Notes under the pieces: model-generated
What the model was told of the DNA's origin: nothing
The model's input: the letters and a program-made list of their open reading frames with translations, nothing else
Databases searched by the model: none
DNA from: Edaphochlamys debaryana
Lineage: Eukaryota; Chlorophyta; Chlorophyceae; Chlamydomonadales
Assembly (NCBI GenBank): GCA_016858145.1
Contig: JAEHOE010000096.1
Coordinates: forward strand, 1-64,000
Direction of reading: 5' to 3'
Length of the DNA: 64,000 bases
Made by a program: the position numbers and the translations under genes
Shown here: positions 31,301 to 44,300 of the stretch, in pieces
How the letters are laid out: each line of letters starts with the position of its first letter
How positions within the stretch are numbered: the stretch's first letter is position 1

Positions 31301-34300
31301 GGGGGTTGTTTAGCGCAGCAAATGGGCCGATACCCGATAGGCATAGGCCGATGGCGGGTTCTGGAGGGCAGCGGCTGTCAGTATGTCGGCAGTCCACGTG
31401 CGGGCAAGCCTGAACAGCTCCTGCCATCCCCAAAGTCTCGGCCCCTGCTCCTTTTTGTGGTGCCTTCATAATCCAAACCTGACAAACCAGTGCGTGCGTC
31501 CCCTTCGTCCCCCTGACGCGCTTGTAGACCCCTGCTTGTACACAAACTGCGGAGCAAACGGCACCTGCACGGGTGCCCCCTTCGCCACAACCTCCTACAA
31601 GTATACCTGCACGGTGAGTTTCGAGTGTGAACGGTTCTGTTCCCCACCTCGTGCCTGCCTTGTCATGTGGACTCCTACTTGTGGTGCCACGCACGGTTGC
31701 ATCCGGACTCACTCTCTCTCGAAGAGCACAACCCTCGTTCTCCCCCAAACCTACCGCAGTCTACCGCACACCTTTATCCACTACCTAACCGCCCCTGGTC
31801 GGCCAAGCAATCCGACCCGCTCTCCTTCCTTTCCCTCCACAGTGTCCCTCCGGCTGGGTCTCTGGAATGACCTGCACCAGTGAGGCGGGGCAGGAGAGCA
31901 GACCAGAAGTTTGATGACTAATACTGAATGAACCAGCCAGCGGCCCTGACCCCTAGTTGGGGCCTGCCGGCGGGTGCAAGTAGTGCACGCCTCTTTGCAC
32001 TACAAGTTGGGCCGAGACCACTGAGCGAGCTCTCAGGAGAGCATATATAGCAGCGGCTATGGGTCGAGCCGTTGATGGGAGTAGGCAAGCGAGATGGGAG
32101 GGACGTGCAGATGTACGGATGCATGACTGAACCGGCATCACCCAGCGCCCTACCGAGGCCTAGGCATCTTGACAATCCCGCCCCAACATAGAAATCGCCA
32201 ATCGCCCGCGTATCTGTGCCTGCCCCGCAGACCCCTGCCTGAACAACCCCTGCGGAGCAAACGGCACCTGCACGGGAGCCCCCCTCACCACAACCTCCTT
32301 CAAGTATACCTGCACGGTGAGTTTCGAGTGTGAACGGTTCTGTTCCCCACCTCGTACCTTGGCATGTGGACTCCTACTTGTGGTGCCACGCACGGTTGCA
32401 TCCGGGCTCTTTCCCTCTCGAAGAGCACAACCCCCGTTCTCCCCCAAACCTACCGCAGTCTACCGCACACCTTTATCCACTACCTAACCGCCCCTGGTCG
32501 GCCAAGCAATCCGACCCGCTCTCCTTCCTTTCCCTCCACAGTGTCCCTCCGGCTGGGTCTCTGGAGCAACCTGCACCAGTGAGGGGAGGCAGGGGAGGGG
32601 ACCGTAGGGGACCGAAGGGCGATGGGTACTCTGAGTGAACCAGCGGCCCTGCTGACCCTTAGTTGGGGCCTGCTGCCGGGTGCTACTCGGAGTAGCTAGT
32701 GCACGCAACTTTGCGGTACAAGTTGGGCCGAGACCGCGGAGCTCCCAGGGGAGCATACGGTAGCAGCGGCCAGGGTTAGATACATGCCAGCGCTGGGCAT
32801 GGTTCCAGCGGCTGTCGCCGTGGTGAGGGCGGGGTAGGGATGGAGGCGGCAGGCCGATGAGTCCTTCCAGCTTACGTCACGTCACGCGCGTCGACGGTCG
32901 AGCCGGCGGTGATGGAAGTGATCAAGCGAGGTGGGAGGGACATGCAGATGCACCGCCCTACCTAGGCCTAGACACCGCACAGAAATCCCGCCCCAACAAC
33001 TCACCACTTATTACGCCAATCGCCCGCGTATCTGTGCCTGCCCCCGCAGACCCCTGCCAGAACAACCCCTGTGGCGCAAACGGGACCTGCACGGGAGCCC
33101 CCTCGGCCAATACTACTTACAAGTACACCTGCACGGTACGTGGAGGTCTTATGCCCCATGTAACCCATCTACTGTACCAGGGCGTGCCGCCTCACTCCTC
33201 CCCGCGCCCTGGGAGCTCACTCACACATCACCCTCCGATTCGGGCTTTGGGGTCCGTTCGTTCGGGTTCTCGGGCTTTCGGTTCCGCATCTCAGGCTGGC
33301 CGGCTCGCCGGTGCGAGCCCGCGTGCCGTGGTGCGGGCTGGTGGTGGAGGGGGTTGCTTGAGAGGGGGTTGAGAGCATTGGGCCCCCGGGGGGGGACCAC
33401 GGGGCTCAGCCCTTTTCCTGCCTTCGGGCAGCCACCCTGGTCACGAGCAGCTCCGATCCTCCCCCCAACCAAGCCGATCTCGCGTTCGTTCGGATCTCCT
33501 CCTGCCCGCCGTTGCAACCCAGTGGTCAAGCAGCTGATGTATGACTCATCAAGTCGGAGCTCCGAGCTGGGATGAGTCATCCCAACCCGCATCTCTCCCC
33601 TCGCACCCCGCAGTGTCCAGCCGGCTACCTGTCGGGGTCTACCTGCTCCAGTAAGGGGGGAAAGGAATGCAGGGGGGAGGTAGGGGAGGGCAGATACATA
33701 CCGGTACATATACTGATGAAGCGGGTGCCCTGTAGGCCCGGGCACTTGGAGGCGTCCGCCGGATGCAATCAGCTTTCGCACTTGAGCCGAGTTAATTAGG
33801 CCGCAGGGCTCCCGAGTGCAGAACCTTGCTCGTGTTACCTCACCAATGGAAGATAGCATTATTGGGTTCATGTCTTCATCAGTATGGCCCTGGCTTCCGC
33901 CTGGCAAGGGATAGGCAGGCGGGAGGCCCAGTGCCGAAAGAATGAGAGGACGGAGAAAAGCAAGGTCGAGATATAGGTGTAATAGGTGGCAACGCGTCAA
34001 GATCCCACGCACCTTGACACAGAAAAGGAACCTGCGGCAAGGCACAGGACGGACTCACCGTGCGTCACCCGTCGCTCCGTCCCTGCCTGCCCCCGCAGAC
34101 CCGTGCTCGCCCAACCCCTGTGGCGCAAACGGCACCTGCACCGTGGACCCCCTTGCCACAACCGCCTACAAGTACAAGTGCACGGTGCGTGACTACTACT
34201 GGGGAAATCCATGTATGCGCCCCCGTCCATGGGGGAACTTTGGCGCGCCGGATTACTGTACCTAGGCTTGCCGCAGCCCTGCCCAGCCCCGGATCAGGTC

Positions 34301-36739
34301 CTGGGACGCTCGTGCGCAACCACCCCCTCCATCCCCCTCCAAAGAACCCACCGCGCTGTGTAATCCCCCTTGCCCGTGGTGGAACCAATGAGCCAAACTC
34401 GCATCTCGACCTGTCCTCCCCGCCCGCAGTGTTCTGGAGGCTTGATTGCGGGGCCAACCTGCACAGGTGAGGGCGGGGAGTAAGGGCGGCAGATAAGGAG
34501 GGAGAAAGGCGTGCACTGCAGATGCGGTCACACGTTATCAAAGCTGTATGTGGCCCTGATCCCCTGAGGCTGCCGGGTGCAATGCGTGCGAGCGAACCAT
34601 GCTTTCGAACTTCGTGTGCTGGGTCACGGGGTGAAAATTGTGGAAAGCAGCAGTCGTACGTCATGCTGGGCACGTGCCTGGCTGGTGCCATGGCTAGGGG
34701 AGGGGAGGCAAGCCCTCAAGGCGGGGGTGCAGGCGGACGATGCCTCAAACCCCGCCGCATGCACAAGGCATTGAACAACCCCCAACCACTCGCCATCGCC
34801 CCTCCGTCCTTGCCTCCTGCGCAGACCCCTGCGCGAGGAACCCCTGCGGTTCCAACGTCACCTGCACACGCAATCCCACCTCCACCACCCCTTACAAGTA
34901 CAACTGCGCGGTACATACGTACCAGCCGCGCGCCGCGCCTGCGAGATGTGACGGGCAAGATGTGGCTGCCCTGCCGGGCGGGCCCAACCTGCCAACTAAC
35001 CTTCCCTCCCTTTATTTCCCTCCCTCCCTCCCTCATCCACAGTGCCCTGCCAGCACCAGCTTTGTGGACGGCGTCTGCAGGGGTGAGTGAATTCTGAGTG
35101 GTCGCGTCCGGCCCCCGCCTGCCTTCCGCTTATCGCCTGACCGCCGCCCGTGCCGTGTCGAATGCCTGCATGTACGGCCACACTCACGGGTCTATCGCTG
35201 TCCGTCTCTCTTGCCCTTATCCGCGCACGAAATCCTCCTCGTTCACTTTCCTTTCATTTCCCATGTTCGTGGTCTCAGTCACCGCCTGGGGCCCAAACCT
35301 CGCCCTCAACGCTTCAAGAAGTTGCAGCTCGGAGATGAGTACTAACCCCTGCTCATATGTCAACGATGCCATGGTCGAAACCGCTTGGGTAAGCATTTGC
35401 ATGTGCCGTACACCAGTCGTACGCATGACGGTGTGCTTGTACGACTCGCACAGTAGGGTGGGGTCGGACCTGTGCATGCATGCAGGCCCTCGCTCTGCCA
35501 CTTCTAGAAGCTATGGACGACTGACCGCGGGCTTGACCCTCCGCCTTTTGTCTCCCGGCTTTGGACCACGCACTCTTCCCTTTCTGCAGTCGCCCTGCCT
35601 TATGCAGCCTTGCTTACTCACCAGAAATGAATTCCTCGTCAACCCCTCGAGCCCTCCTCCCGCTCACCGGGACCCGGTCCGTCCGTCCGCTCCCCTCGCG
35701 TGCAGGCCAGCTCACTAACCGTTACTGTGGGAACAGTTACCGGCTATGACTTGTACCCAAGGTAAGGCGCGGCGGGCCCAAACGTACCTCGTTAACAGGG
35801 GTGGTCTCAGAGGTAGGTGCGGAGACGCGCGTGCCCGGTGCGCACGATGCGGGGAACTGTCCGCACGCACTAGGCATCTTGTGTACGCGTCGGCCAACAA
35901 TACGACGCCCACACGCCGCGGCACCACGCCCCGTGGTCTAGAAGTATCCCCTCGACGATCAGCTAGGCACTACCTAGGCAGTAGGTACGTAATAGCCGTT
36001 CTGGGTGCGTGACACCGCGACGACCCGGACCGTCATACTGCCGTACAGGATCCTGGGGGGCCTGAACCCAAGCGCCCATGCACGCTATGCAAGGCTGGGT
36101 GACACCCACCAGCCAGCAACTTTCTCGCTGGCTCAGCCGTCCGTCATTCCGCCCCACACACCCCACACAGCCCCGTCGGACCGTCCCCCAACTACTCTCG
36201 GTACCTCACATAAGCCTACTGCCCGCCGCACCCTCGCCAGGGTGACTCTCAACTTCGGTCCGCCGGCCCTCCCGTCGGTGTCCCGAGTGGTGGTCCGCTA
36301 CCGGGCAGGCTCCGGCAGCTATTTCAACGGCAGCTGCACCGTCACCCTGTCGTATAGGTCTGGGACTACTGGGACAGCGACCCAGACCGCGAGCTTCTTC
36401 CCAACACCGACCGTAAGTCACTCCGCGCGACCCATCCGTTCTGGCACTCATCAACAAGCGGGCCCTCCACCTGACCCTGCTGGTAGAGAAATGCAAACTG
36501 GCTTGGAAGACAGACAGAAAGGCCGTTCAGAGGTTTTTGCCCCCACCAACCCCCCCGCCCCCACCCATCCCGCCCTGCATGTGTTTGTCTGCAAGCAGAC
36601 CACAACGCCTACCCCCGCCAACCTCACCATCACCTACGCGTCACCGATCTCCAACGTCACAACGCTGGCTGTGCTGTGCCGCAAGACGTACCCGGGCGCA
36701 ATGTGGAATGTGCACGAACTGGAGCTTTACCGTTTTTAG
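28400..36739 (+). CDS. EGF gene C: secreted nine-EGF protein with discoidin-like C-terminus
   Basis: Twenty-four exons: 28400-28481, 28560-28606, 28788-28887, 29314-29374, 29576-29622, 29803-29867, 30104-30129, 30414-30459, 30740-30804, 31117-31175, 31528-31613, 31843-31879, 32231-32316, 32542-32578, 33050-33135, 33614-33650, 34099-34184, 34430-34466, 34825-34910, 35043-35082, 35279-35388, 35706-35761, 36241-36412, 36599-36739 (TAG). All phases agree; 564 aa. Signal peptide 1-27. Four EGF domains are shared with A and B, then five two-exon modules (exons 11-20): four with a 37-nt second exon and a last one with 40 nt, the form seen in all three genes. Modules begin and end in phase 1, so any number can be inserted. 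Discoidin-like domain at 406-564 (NLALNAS ... SVSRVVVRYRAG ... HELELYRF), with many N-glycosylation sequons. Expected outside the cell; function unknown. Confidence 0.85.
31614..32541 (+). repeat. Near-identical duplicated introns in EGF gene C
   Basis: Introns 31614-31842 and 32317-32541 are almost the same sequence, apart from a small deletion and a few substitutions near their start. The exons beside them (31843-31879 and 32542-32578) differ at few positions. Introns normally diverge quickly, so this copy event, or a gene conversion, is recent. Confidence 0.85.
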
Positions 36740-36935
36740 ATCTGAGACACACCACACCACCTACGCCTCCCCGTACCAACTCCCCGCCGCTGACCAGCCA
36801 TCGATCAGACAAGGCGCGATTGCCGTGGTGCTCTCGTGCTCCCAAGGCACCCAAGGAGTTTTATATCTAGCGCTCGCAGTGCGGATGGTGCACGCACGAG
36901 CTTGAGGTCTTCCGCTGAGAGCCGGAGACCCTTGC
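36740..36935 (+). pseudogene. Decayed duplicate of the EGF terminal exon
   Basis: Downstream of the gene C stop, GCAGTGCGGATGGTGCACGC followed by ACGAGCTTGAGGTCTTCCGC and TGA (about 36875-36918) recalls the end of exon 24 (GCAATGTGGAATGTGCACGA, ACTGGAGCTTTACCG) and matches the ELEVYR ending of gene B. The upstream part (CTACGCCTCCCCG...) recalls the YASP segment. There is no usable frame linking it to an acceptor, so it is a relic. Confidence 0.55.
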
Positions 36936-38201
36936 TTCCCCACGCACGGGGGGTCACTGGCCCCGTTGGGGAGGGTGAAATCAAAGCCTGCCAGGATATT
37001 CATAAGCGTACCGGGGGGTGGGGGCCCTAGAGGTTGCCTGGAGGAGGTTGGGATTGTTTTGTTCAACGGGGCGTACTGCCGTGGTTATTGACGGGGATAT
37101 TATACTCTTGAAGTGTACATACCGGTACATCCTGAGGTGCGGTGCAACACGGTGACGGGGCGAGCGCATGGGTACTAACACGTTTGGGCTCTGCGGCCCC
37201 TTCCTCGACGCCCCAGTAGTCACGATGGATACTAGATGCCTGGATGATGGGCGGTTGTGGGCCGAGCGAGGAGGCCATTTGGGGCAACAGAGCAGGAGGA
37301 CTTCTTCTTTTGGGTCTGGTGCCGGCCTCCGGTCCCTCACTCGCTCGCACTGCCCACTGCTGGACCTGGGGGGACTCCGATCAGGGAAAGGGCAGCACCC
37401 AGCATGTACCGCGCAGGCAGGTCAGCACCCAGCCTGTGACGCCTGAGAGATTGTGGCGCCGGTACATCATGTTAACGCCGATGCCAGACAACTACCAGAC
37501 AACTGAGGCACTTACATCAAACAGTTTTGTACCGCGGCAGGGGCCCCGTGCCTTTCTTGAGGCTTTAGATTCTACATCCAGAGTGTGTTCTTCATCCCAA
37601 CTTCCTCGTCCTGGAAGGCCCGGGCGAGCGTACGCCAGAGCGCGACTGCTTCGCCACCACGAGTCTTCCATGAGACACGCACGCACACTCGCTGCTAGCC
37701 CCACCTTGCGCGACGGACGTGGTCCGCTACCACAGCAGACCTTCTGCCAGGAACCCCAGAGAGCGCGCTCTGCTGCCGCTGCTTCCATGACACACCTACA
37801 CGGCTACAGCCACCCGTCCTCGCCTTGGTAAAATGTCGGGGCCGTTCCAAGCCATTCTGTTGATACCCCTCACTGTTTCCCGTCACCGATGAGACCAAAA
37901 CCCGGGGTACGGCTAAGGAGGAAGGGTCCTGCGGACGCACACAGCGCGCGGAGCGCATCAATACAAACCAGAGCCCTAAGATAGAACACCCTCCACGACA
38001 CTACAGCCTGAACACGCACCAGGCAGAGTTCGAGTGCCATCGCACGCAGCCTGAGTCAGCACCTCAGCTCTGCTGCACCGCCCTAGTCCCCGTCCGTTTC
38101 TGCCCTCGTCTTGCCGCCCACGTGTCATCGGCCCGGTCCTCCGCACCGCTCGCTTTCGGCACCCTGGCACCACCCCCCTATCCCCTGCTCCCTACGCCTA
38201 C
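36936..38201. other. Intergenic region between EGF gene C and the R3H-ankyrin gene
   Basis: Nothing recognised. Short open frames occur on both strands, but none has splice structure, conserved motifs or a counterpart elsewhere in the window. A short direct repeat (CAGCACCCAGC) occurs at 37391-37433. The convergent 3' ends of gene C and the minus-strand gene meet here. Confidence 0.5.
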
Positions 38202-38206
38202 TTACA
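38202..38206 (-). terminator. TGTAA polyadenylation signal of the R3H-ankyrin gene
   Basis: TTACA on the plus strand reads TGTAA on the minus strand, about 108 bp beyond the stop codon: the normal distance and motif for volvocine 3' ends. Confidence 0.55.
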
Positions 38207-38313
38207 CGCAGGTACCCGTTCCGCCTCCGCCAATTCCCCATGCCATGCTCTCCTAAGCATGCTTCCAGGCAATCACCACCAGGGCTGCCGCCCTAAAGCC
38301 ACTCCACTCTAGC

Positions 38314-41300
38314 CTAGGGGGCAACCGAGGGCGCCGCGGCGGCAGACCCGGGTGCGGGCGGCAGCGCGGCGGCGGGGGACCCGGCCGCAATGCCGCCGAC
38401 GCCCACGGCCGGAGAGCCAGGGGCGCCCGGGCCGGCGGCCGCCACCGCGCCCCGGCCTCTCCCGCGGCCGAAGCCGAAGCCGGTGCCACTGCTGGGCCCC
38501 ACAGCCACGTGCTCCTGGCAGTTGGGGGTTGGCGGTTGGAAAGGGCAGAGGGCCGTTAGTAAGGGCGGCGGGGCGGGACAAGCTGATGGCCAGGCACCCA
38601 GGCCCTCCCCGCGCCCCTTCCAATCCTCCCACTCTACCCAACAACGCCACGAACCCTCCCTGCACCCAACCCTCCCTCCGCCTCCAGCCCCCGTCCCTGT
38701 CCCCAAGCCCAGCCCCCCTCAATCCCCAACGCTCACCCTCGGGCCGTGGGGACCCGAATGGTGGAAGGGGCTGCCCGGGGCGTCCCCCACCGCCGCCGCA
38801 AAGATGCCCGGCGGCGGCTGCATGTAGCCCGTGCCCGGACCCGCGCTCATGCGGCGGGGGTGCGGCGGCCGGCCCCCGGTGGCGGCGGCGGTGCCCAGGC
38901 GGGGCTCCTCGGTGCCCCCCCGCAGGGGCGAGGGCGGCACGCCGTCGCGGCGCCAGGAGGAGGCGTCGTCCGCGTGGCCGTGGTGGGCGCCGCCAAAGAC
39001 CTGCGGGGGCGGTTGGTTCGGTTGTCGGTTAGCGGTTGTCGGTTGGTTGGGTAGCTGCCCTTCCCGTGGGTCCCGCATGCCAATTGCAAGGCGGCCGCAC
39101 CCCACCTGGTCGTGCCCGCTGCAACCCCGCTACCGCCACCACTGACACCAGTGCCCATGCCCCGTGCCGCCGCCCCATCTAAACCCCGCACCCCTTGGCG
39201 ACCCCGTGCCCGACTGAGCCAGTAAAGTCCAAGGCCCCTTGCCGCCCCCCTGCTGGCCCACGCCCCACCTGGTAGTGCCCGCCCGTGCCGGCGGCACCGC
39301 CGCCGCTCTGCGGCCCCGCCGCCGCGCCCGCCGCCGCCTTGTGCCCGCCGCCGCCGCCGTGGTGGAAGGAGGTGTAGTCAGCGGCGGAGCCGCGGCGGCT
39401 GCGCGGGTTGCTGCCACCGCCGTGGGCGGCGCCGCCGCTGCTGGCGGCGGCCGCTGCGACGCCGGCGGGCGCAGGGGCCGGCGGCGCGCCGCCGCCACTG
39501 GCGCGCGCAGCGCGGCGGCGCTCGTGACGGCGGGCGCGGGCCGGCTGGCCGCCGCGGCGGCTGCTGCGGGAGCCGCGGCCGTCGTCGTCGGAATCCGAAT
39601 CGGAACCATCGCTGCCGCTGCCGCTGCCTCCGCCGATGCTGCTCTCCGCCCGCCCGCCGACGCTCTCGGCGCGCGCGCCGCCGCCGCTGCGGCGGTTGGC
39701 AAAGTACGACGCGAGCATGCGGGCGCCGGCTCCGCTGGTGGGCGCGCTGCCGTACCCTGCCGGCCCGCCGTCGCCGGCGGCGCCGCCGCCGCTGGCCCGC
39801 AGCAGCGCCACCGAGGGCACCACGATGGGGTGCGACAGCAGCTCGCCCTTCTTCTCCGCCGCCTCCGACGCCGCCGCGACGGCCGCGACGGCGGTCTCCG
39901 TCAGCGACGACCCGTCGGCGCCGCCCGGCGCCGCCGCCAGGCTCGCGACGAGGCCCGCCACGTCATCAGCGGAGGCGTTGGAGTGGCGGCGGTTGCCGCG
40001 GCCGCGCCGGCCGCGGCGCGTCTTGCGCTTGCGCGGCTGGCCGTCGGCGGCGGTGCTGCCGTCGTCGTCGCTGCCGCTGAGGGCGCCGCCGTCGCCGCCG
40101 TCAGCCGGCTCGTGCCCCTCCGCCGGCGTCTCCAGCGCCGGCTTGTAGTTGCTCATCCCCGCCAGCGCCGCCGCCACCGTCGCCTCCGACACCTCGCCGG
40201 ACTGGATCGGCGGAAGCATGCAGGCCCCACGTGACCTGCCGCTGCGGCCGCCGAGTGCCGTACGGGCGCCGCCGCCGCCGCCGCCAGCGCCGCTGCCCTG
40301 GCTGCCCTGCGAGCTGTCGCTGTCGTGGCCGTTGGCGTCGGCGGCGGCGCTACGCCAGGGCTTGTTGGTGTCACGGCGGGGCCTGCCGGCGGCGGCTGGC
40401 GGCGCGCCGCCGCCGCTGGCGCCGTTGCCGTCGGGCCCGGCGCCGCCGTCGCTGCCGCCCGCCAGCAGCGCAAAGGGGTTGATGGTGGGGTCCTTGGCGT
40501 GCGCCGCCGCCGCGGCGGCGTTGGCGCTGTGGGGCTGCGGCGGCCGGTGCTCGTCCAACGACCGACGGCCCCGGGTGTGGCCCTGCCCCTGCCCCTGCCC
40601 CTGACCATGCCCCCCGTGCCCGCTGTGCCCCCCGTGACCCGAGCCCTGCCCTCCGTGCCCTCCGTGCCCTGAGCCCAGACCGCTGGGGCCGTGGAGGGAG
40701 ATCTGGCCCGAGCTGCCGGGCCGGCCGCCGTGCGACCCGTGGGACCCTGGGGGGAGGTCCAGCGACGTCCGGCGCCGGCCCTGCCCCTGCCCCTGGCCGG
40801 GGGAGGGGTGGGCGGCGGCGTGGTGGGCTGCCATGTAAGCGGCCCCCGCGCCGCCGAGGGAGGAGTGGGGGGAGGAGGACATGGCGGGGGAGCCGGCGTG
40901 GGGGGTGGCGTGCAGGGAGGAGCCGGGGCCGTGGCTCGGGCGCCGGCCCTGGGCCCCCCCGGTGCCGCCCGGGATGGGGATGGCCCCGGGGCTGGCGGCG
41001 GTCTTGTGGGAGGCCTGGTTCACCTCATAGTCCTAGAGGGGGGGAAGCGGGGGTCACGAGGGGTGATCGTTTGGCGAATTGCGCGAACCGAAACCAAAGA
41101 GGAGGGTGTCTTCTGAAGAGTGTTTGTGGGCTCGGCTACCAAACCCTCCTGACCCTTCAAACCCCCTGCCGCCTACTCTCCTTCCCTTCTCCCCAGTGGC
41201 CGCCCAGACACACACGTTCTCCCCCCCCCCCCCCGCCCGCCCCCCTGCGGCTGATTAGTGCTTAGGGATAGCGCACAGCCGCCGCTGCCTACGCCACTCT

Positions 41301-44300
41301 CAGACTCAGCAACCCTCATCCCGCGGACTCTACGGAGCTCTCCCCCCCAATTTGGTCAACTCGGCGGTATGTACCTTTCCATGCAAGGATTCTCTGGCGT
41401 CGGCGCGTTCCCGCTCAGCAACAAACACCCCCGCCCCCCCCACACACACCTTGGCTCCGTGCTTGAGCAGGAGCTCCACCATGGCCGCCTGCCCCGCCTT
41501 CTTGGCCACCTGGGGGAGGGGGGGAACAAGGGAGGGGGTACGTGAGAGGAACGGGAGAACTGGGTTGACGTGGAGCTTCTGCGGCTGCTCGACGATCCGC
41601 TGCGTCACCCTCCCCCTGCCCCTCCCTCCCCCGCTCCTCCAGCTCTCCTCCCCATCCGCGTACCACCCGTGCTCCTCTGCTGACGTTCCTCGCCCACCGC
41701 CCCTCCCTCCCCTCCTCCAGTTCCCCCACCCACCCACCCACCTTGAGCGGGGTGGCGTACAGCCGGTCGCGCTGCTCCACAGCGCCTGCAGCGGGGGAGG
41801 CCGGGGTGGGGACGGTGGGTGGGGCGGTGGGTGCCCCGCTGTAGCTGGACAGGCACCCTCACGCCCGCACAACCCTCCAAGCTGCTGCGCCGCCCTCGCA
41901 CCACCCCGCCTTCACCCGGCTGCCAAGCGATGCGGTCGCAACCGCAGGGAGGCGCGGGCCTTCCCACCTCCACCACCTTCCTCACCCGGGGCCGCCTTCC
42001 CAGCCCCCATGGCAGCCCCTGCCTCCATCCCCAGACCTCCCCTTTCCCTCCCCTTCCCACGCCCCCCCCTCACCCGGCTGCTGAGCGATCCGCTCCACCA
42101 CCTCCGTCAGACCCGCCAGCGCCGCCAAGTGCAGCGGGTAGTACCCGGGGCCGGCGTCCGCCGCCGCCGCCGCCGCCGCCGCGCCGCCGCCGCCGTGGCC
42201 CCCGCGCTCGTGCCCGTGCCCCCTGTCGTGGCCCCCCCGCTCGTGACCCCCCCTCTCGTGACCGTGGCTTCGGTCCCGCTCCCTCTCGTGCCCCTTCTCC
42301 GGCCCGTGCCCCTTCTCCTTCTCGGGCCCCTGCGCCTTCTCGTGAGCCGAGCCGGCGCCGGAGGGCGCCGGCGAGTCGTGTCCCGAGCCCGCACCCGCCG
42401 CGGCCTCCTTCACGGACCCCACCCCGCCCGCCGCGGCGGTTGCGACCCCACCGGCGGCAGCACCCGCACCCGCAGCACCCGCGGCAGCAGTGGCACCAGC
42501 GGCGGCGGCGGCGGCGGCGGGTGCGGCCCCGGGGGAGGGCGCGGGCGCGTCGTCCCGGATCCACGCGGCCCGCGGGTGCGCCTCGAGCACGGCCAGGGCG
42601 GCGGCGGCGTCGCCCGCTCGGATGGCGGCAATGAGGGCGGCGCCGTGCTCCCTGGGGGGACGGGTGGTTGGAGGGTGGGTGGGTGGCTGGGTGGGTGGGT
42701 GGGTGAGGTTGGGTGGGCGGGGTTGGGCGGCGTGGCTGGGTGGGTGGGTGGGTGGGTGGGTTACATGCCGCAGGGGGTCGATGGAGGAAGCCCTCTCCCC
42801 CGGTCCCATCCCCCATCCCAACCCTTATCTCTCCTCTTGCACTGTCCGCTCCCGTGCCCAGAGATCCTCCATCCCTTCCCCCTTCCCCCCTCCCTCCCCC
42901 CTCCCCCTTCCCCCCTCCCTACCTCCTCTCTCCCCCCTCCCTCATCCCCCCCCCCCACCTGCGCTCCAGCAGGTCCTTGACGGGGCCAGGTAGGGCCGCC
43001 TCGTCGGGCGCAGCCAGCAGAGCCTCCTAAGGGGTGGGGAAGGGGGGGGGGCGAGGCGCAGAAGCTACTGAGCCGCAGCCACGGCAGCGGGGCGCCTACC
43101 CCTGCCCCCTTCTACCTCGCAGGCCCGGCCCTCTTGGCCCTCTCTGCCGCTGGCCCGCCCAACAACGCCCCGCTGCCTCCTCCGCCCCGATCCCCCTTCC
43201 ACCTACCCCTCCACGTCCCCCCCTCCCCCCGCCCCCCCCCCCACCTCCAGCTCGCCCTGGCTCAGCGCCCACAGCGCCCCGCCGTCCGCCTGCTCGGGAT
43301 GAGGCCAGGGTGGCGCACGGCACATCACGGCAAGGGGAGGGAAACAGGATTGACGCTCACCAACTCCTCCTGCTCCTGGCGTACTGGTACTCGATGCACC
43401 CTCGATGCGCCTCCACGGGCGCACCCTTCCCCCCCTTCTTCACCCCTTCACCCCTCTCCACGGTGCCCCCCGCGCCCCCACCTGGCACCAGCGCCAGATC
43501 TGCCGCGCGCGGTCCCTCAGGGCCTGCGGGGCCTTCTTCCGCGCCGCCGCCGCCGCCACCTCGGCCTCCATCTCGGGCGTCTCGCGGAAGGCGGCCGAGT
43601 GCACGCACAGCCGCCGCTCCTCGCCCAGGCCCTGGGTGGAGGGGTGGAGGGGAGTGGAGGAGCGGAGGGGTGGAGGGTGCAGAGGGCGTGAGAGGGGGTG
43701 GAAGGGGGTGGGGGGGGGGCTGGAGGGTTTGGAGGGGGGTGGAGGGCGGTGGCGGGGGCTGGAGGGGGTTGGACCTACCCCGTCACCGCCACGCCCGCGA
43801 CCTCGTGCTCTCCCCGTCTCCATCCCGTCGAGGTGGTCAAGCCCTCTACCACGCCTCCCCCGTCACCCTCCCTCTCTCCCATCCCCCCCCCCCCGTCATG
43901 CACCTTGCTAAAGGTGGGCAGCTGCAGGCCCTGCGCCAGCTGGTGCAACAGCTTGCGGGCGTCTTTGGAGAGGCTGGGCGGGAAGAGCAGCTGGCAGCTG
44001 CGTAATGGAGAGGGAAGGTGGCGGAAGGTGGGAGGAAAAGGGGGTGAGAGGGGCCGGAGGGGGGTGGGAGGGTGCGGGACGAGCACGGGCACGCAGGTTT
44101 GGGACACGCAAGCAAAAACGCCGGGACCGTTGCGGAGCACGTTGGCCCCACGCACCGCGCGTCGCCGTGCGGGTGAGAGGCGGAGGTCAGCGCGCTGGCC
44201 TTGCGGAACCACTCTAATACTGCCTTCAGCTCCGCGGTGCTGCTCTCCGAGCACATCTCGAAATTCCTCACGCTCAGCTGCAAGGCAGCGGTCCAGACGG

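Noticed and set aside
37492..37831. Possible small gene between EGF gene C and the R3H-ankyrin gene
   Set aside because: Open frames overlap on both strands, there is no splice pattern or motif, and composition resembles the rest of the intergenic region.
38352..40604. Long plus-strand frames over the R3H-ankyrin gene
   Set aside because: Antisense shadows of GC-rich coding exons. The minus-strand model has consistent splice phases and recognisable domains.
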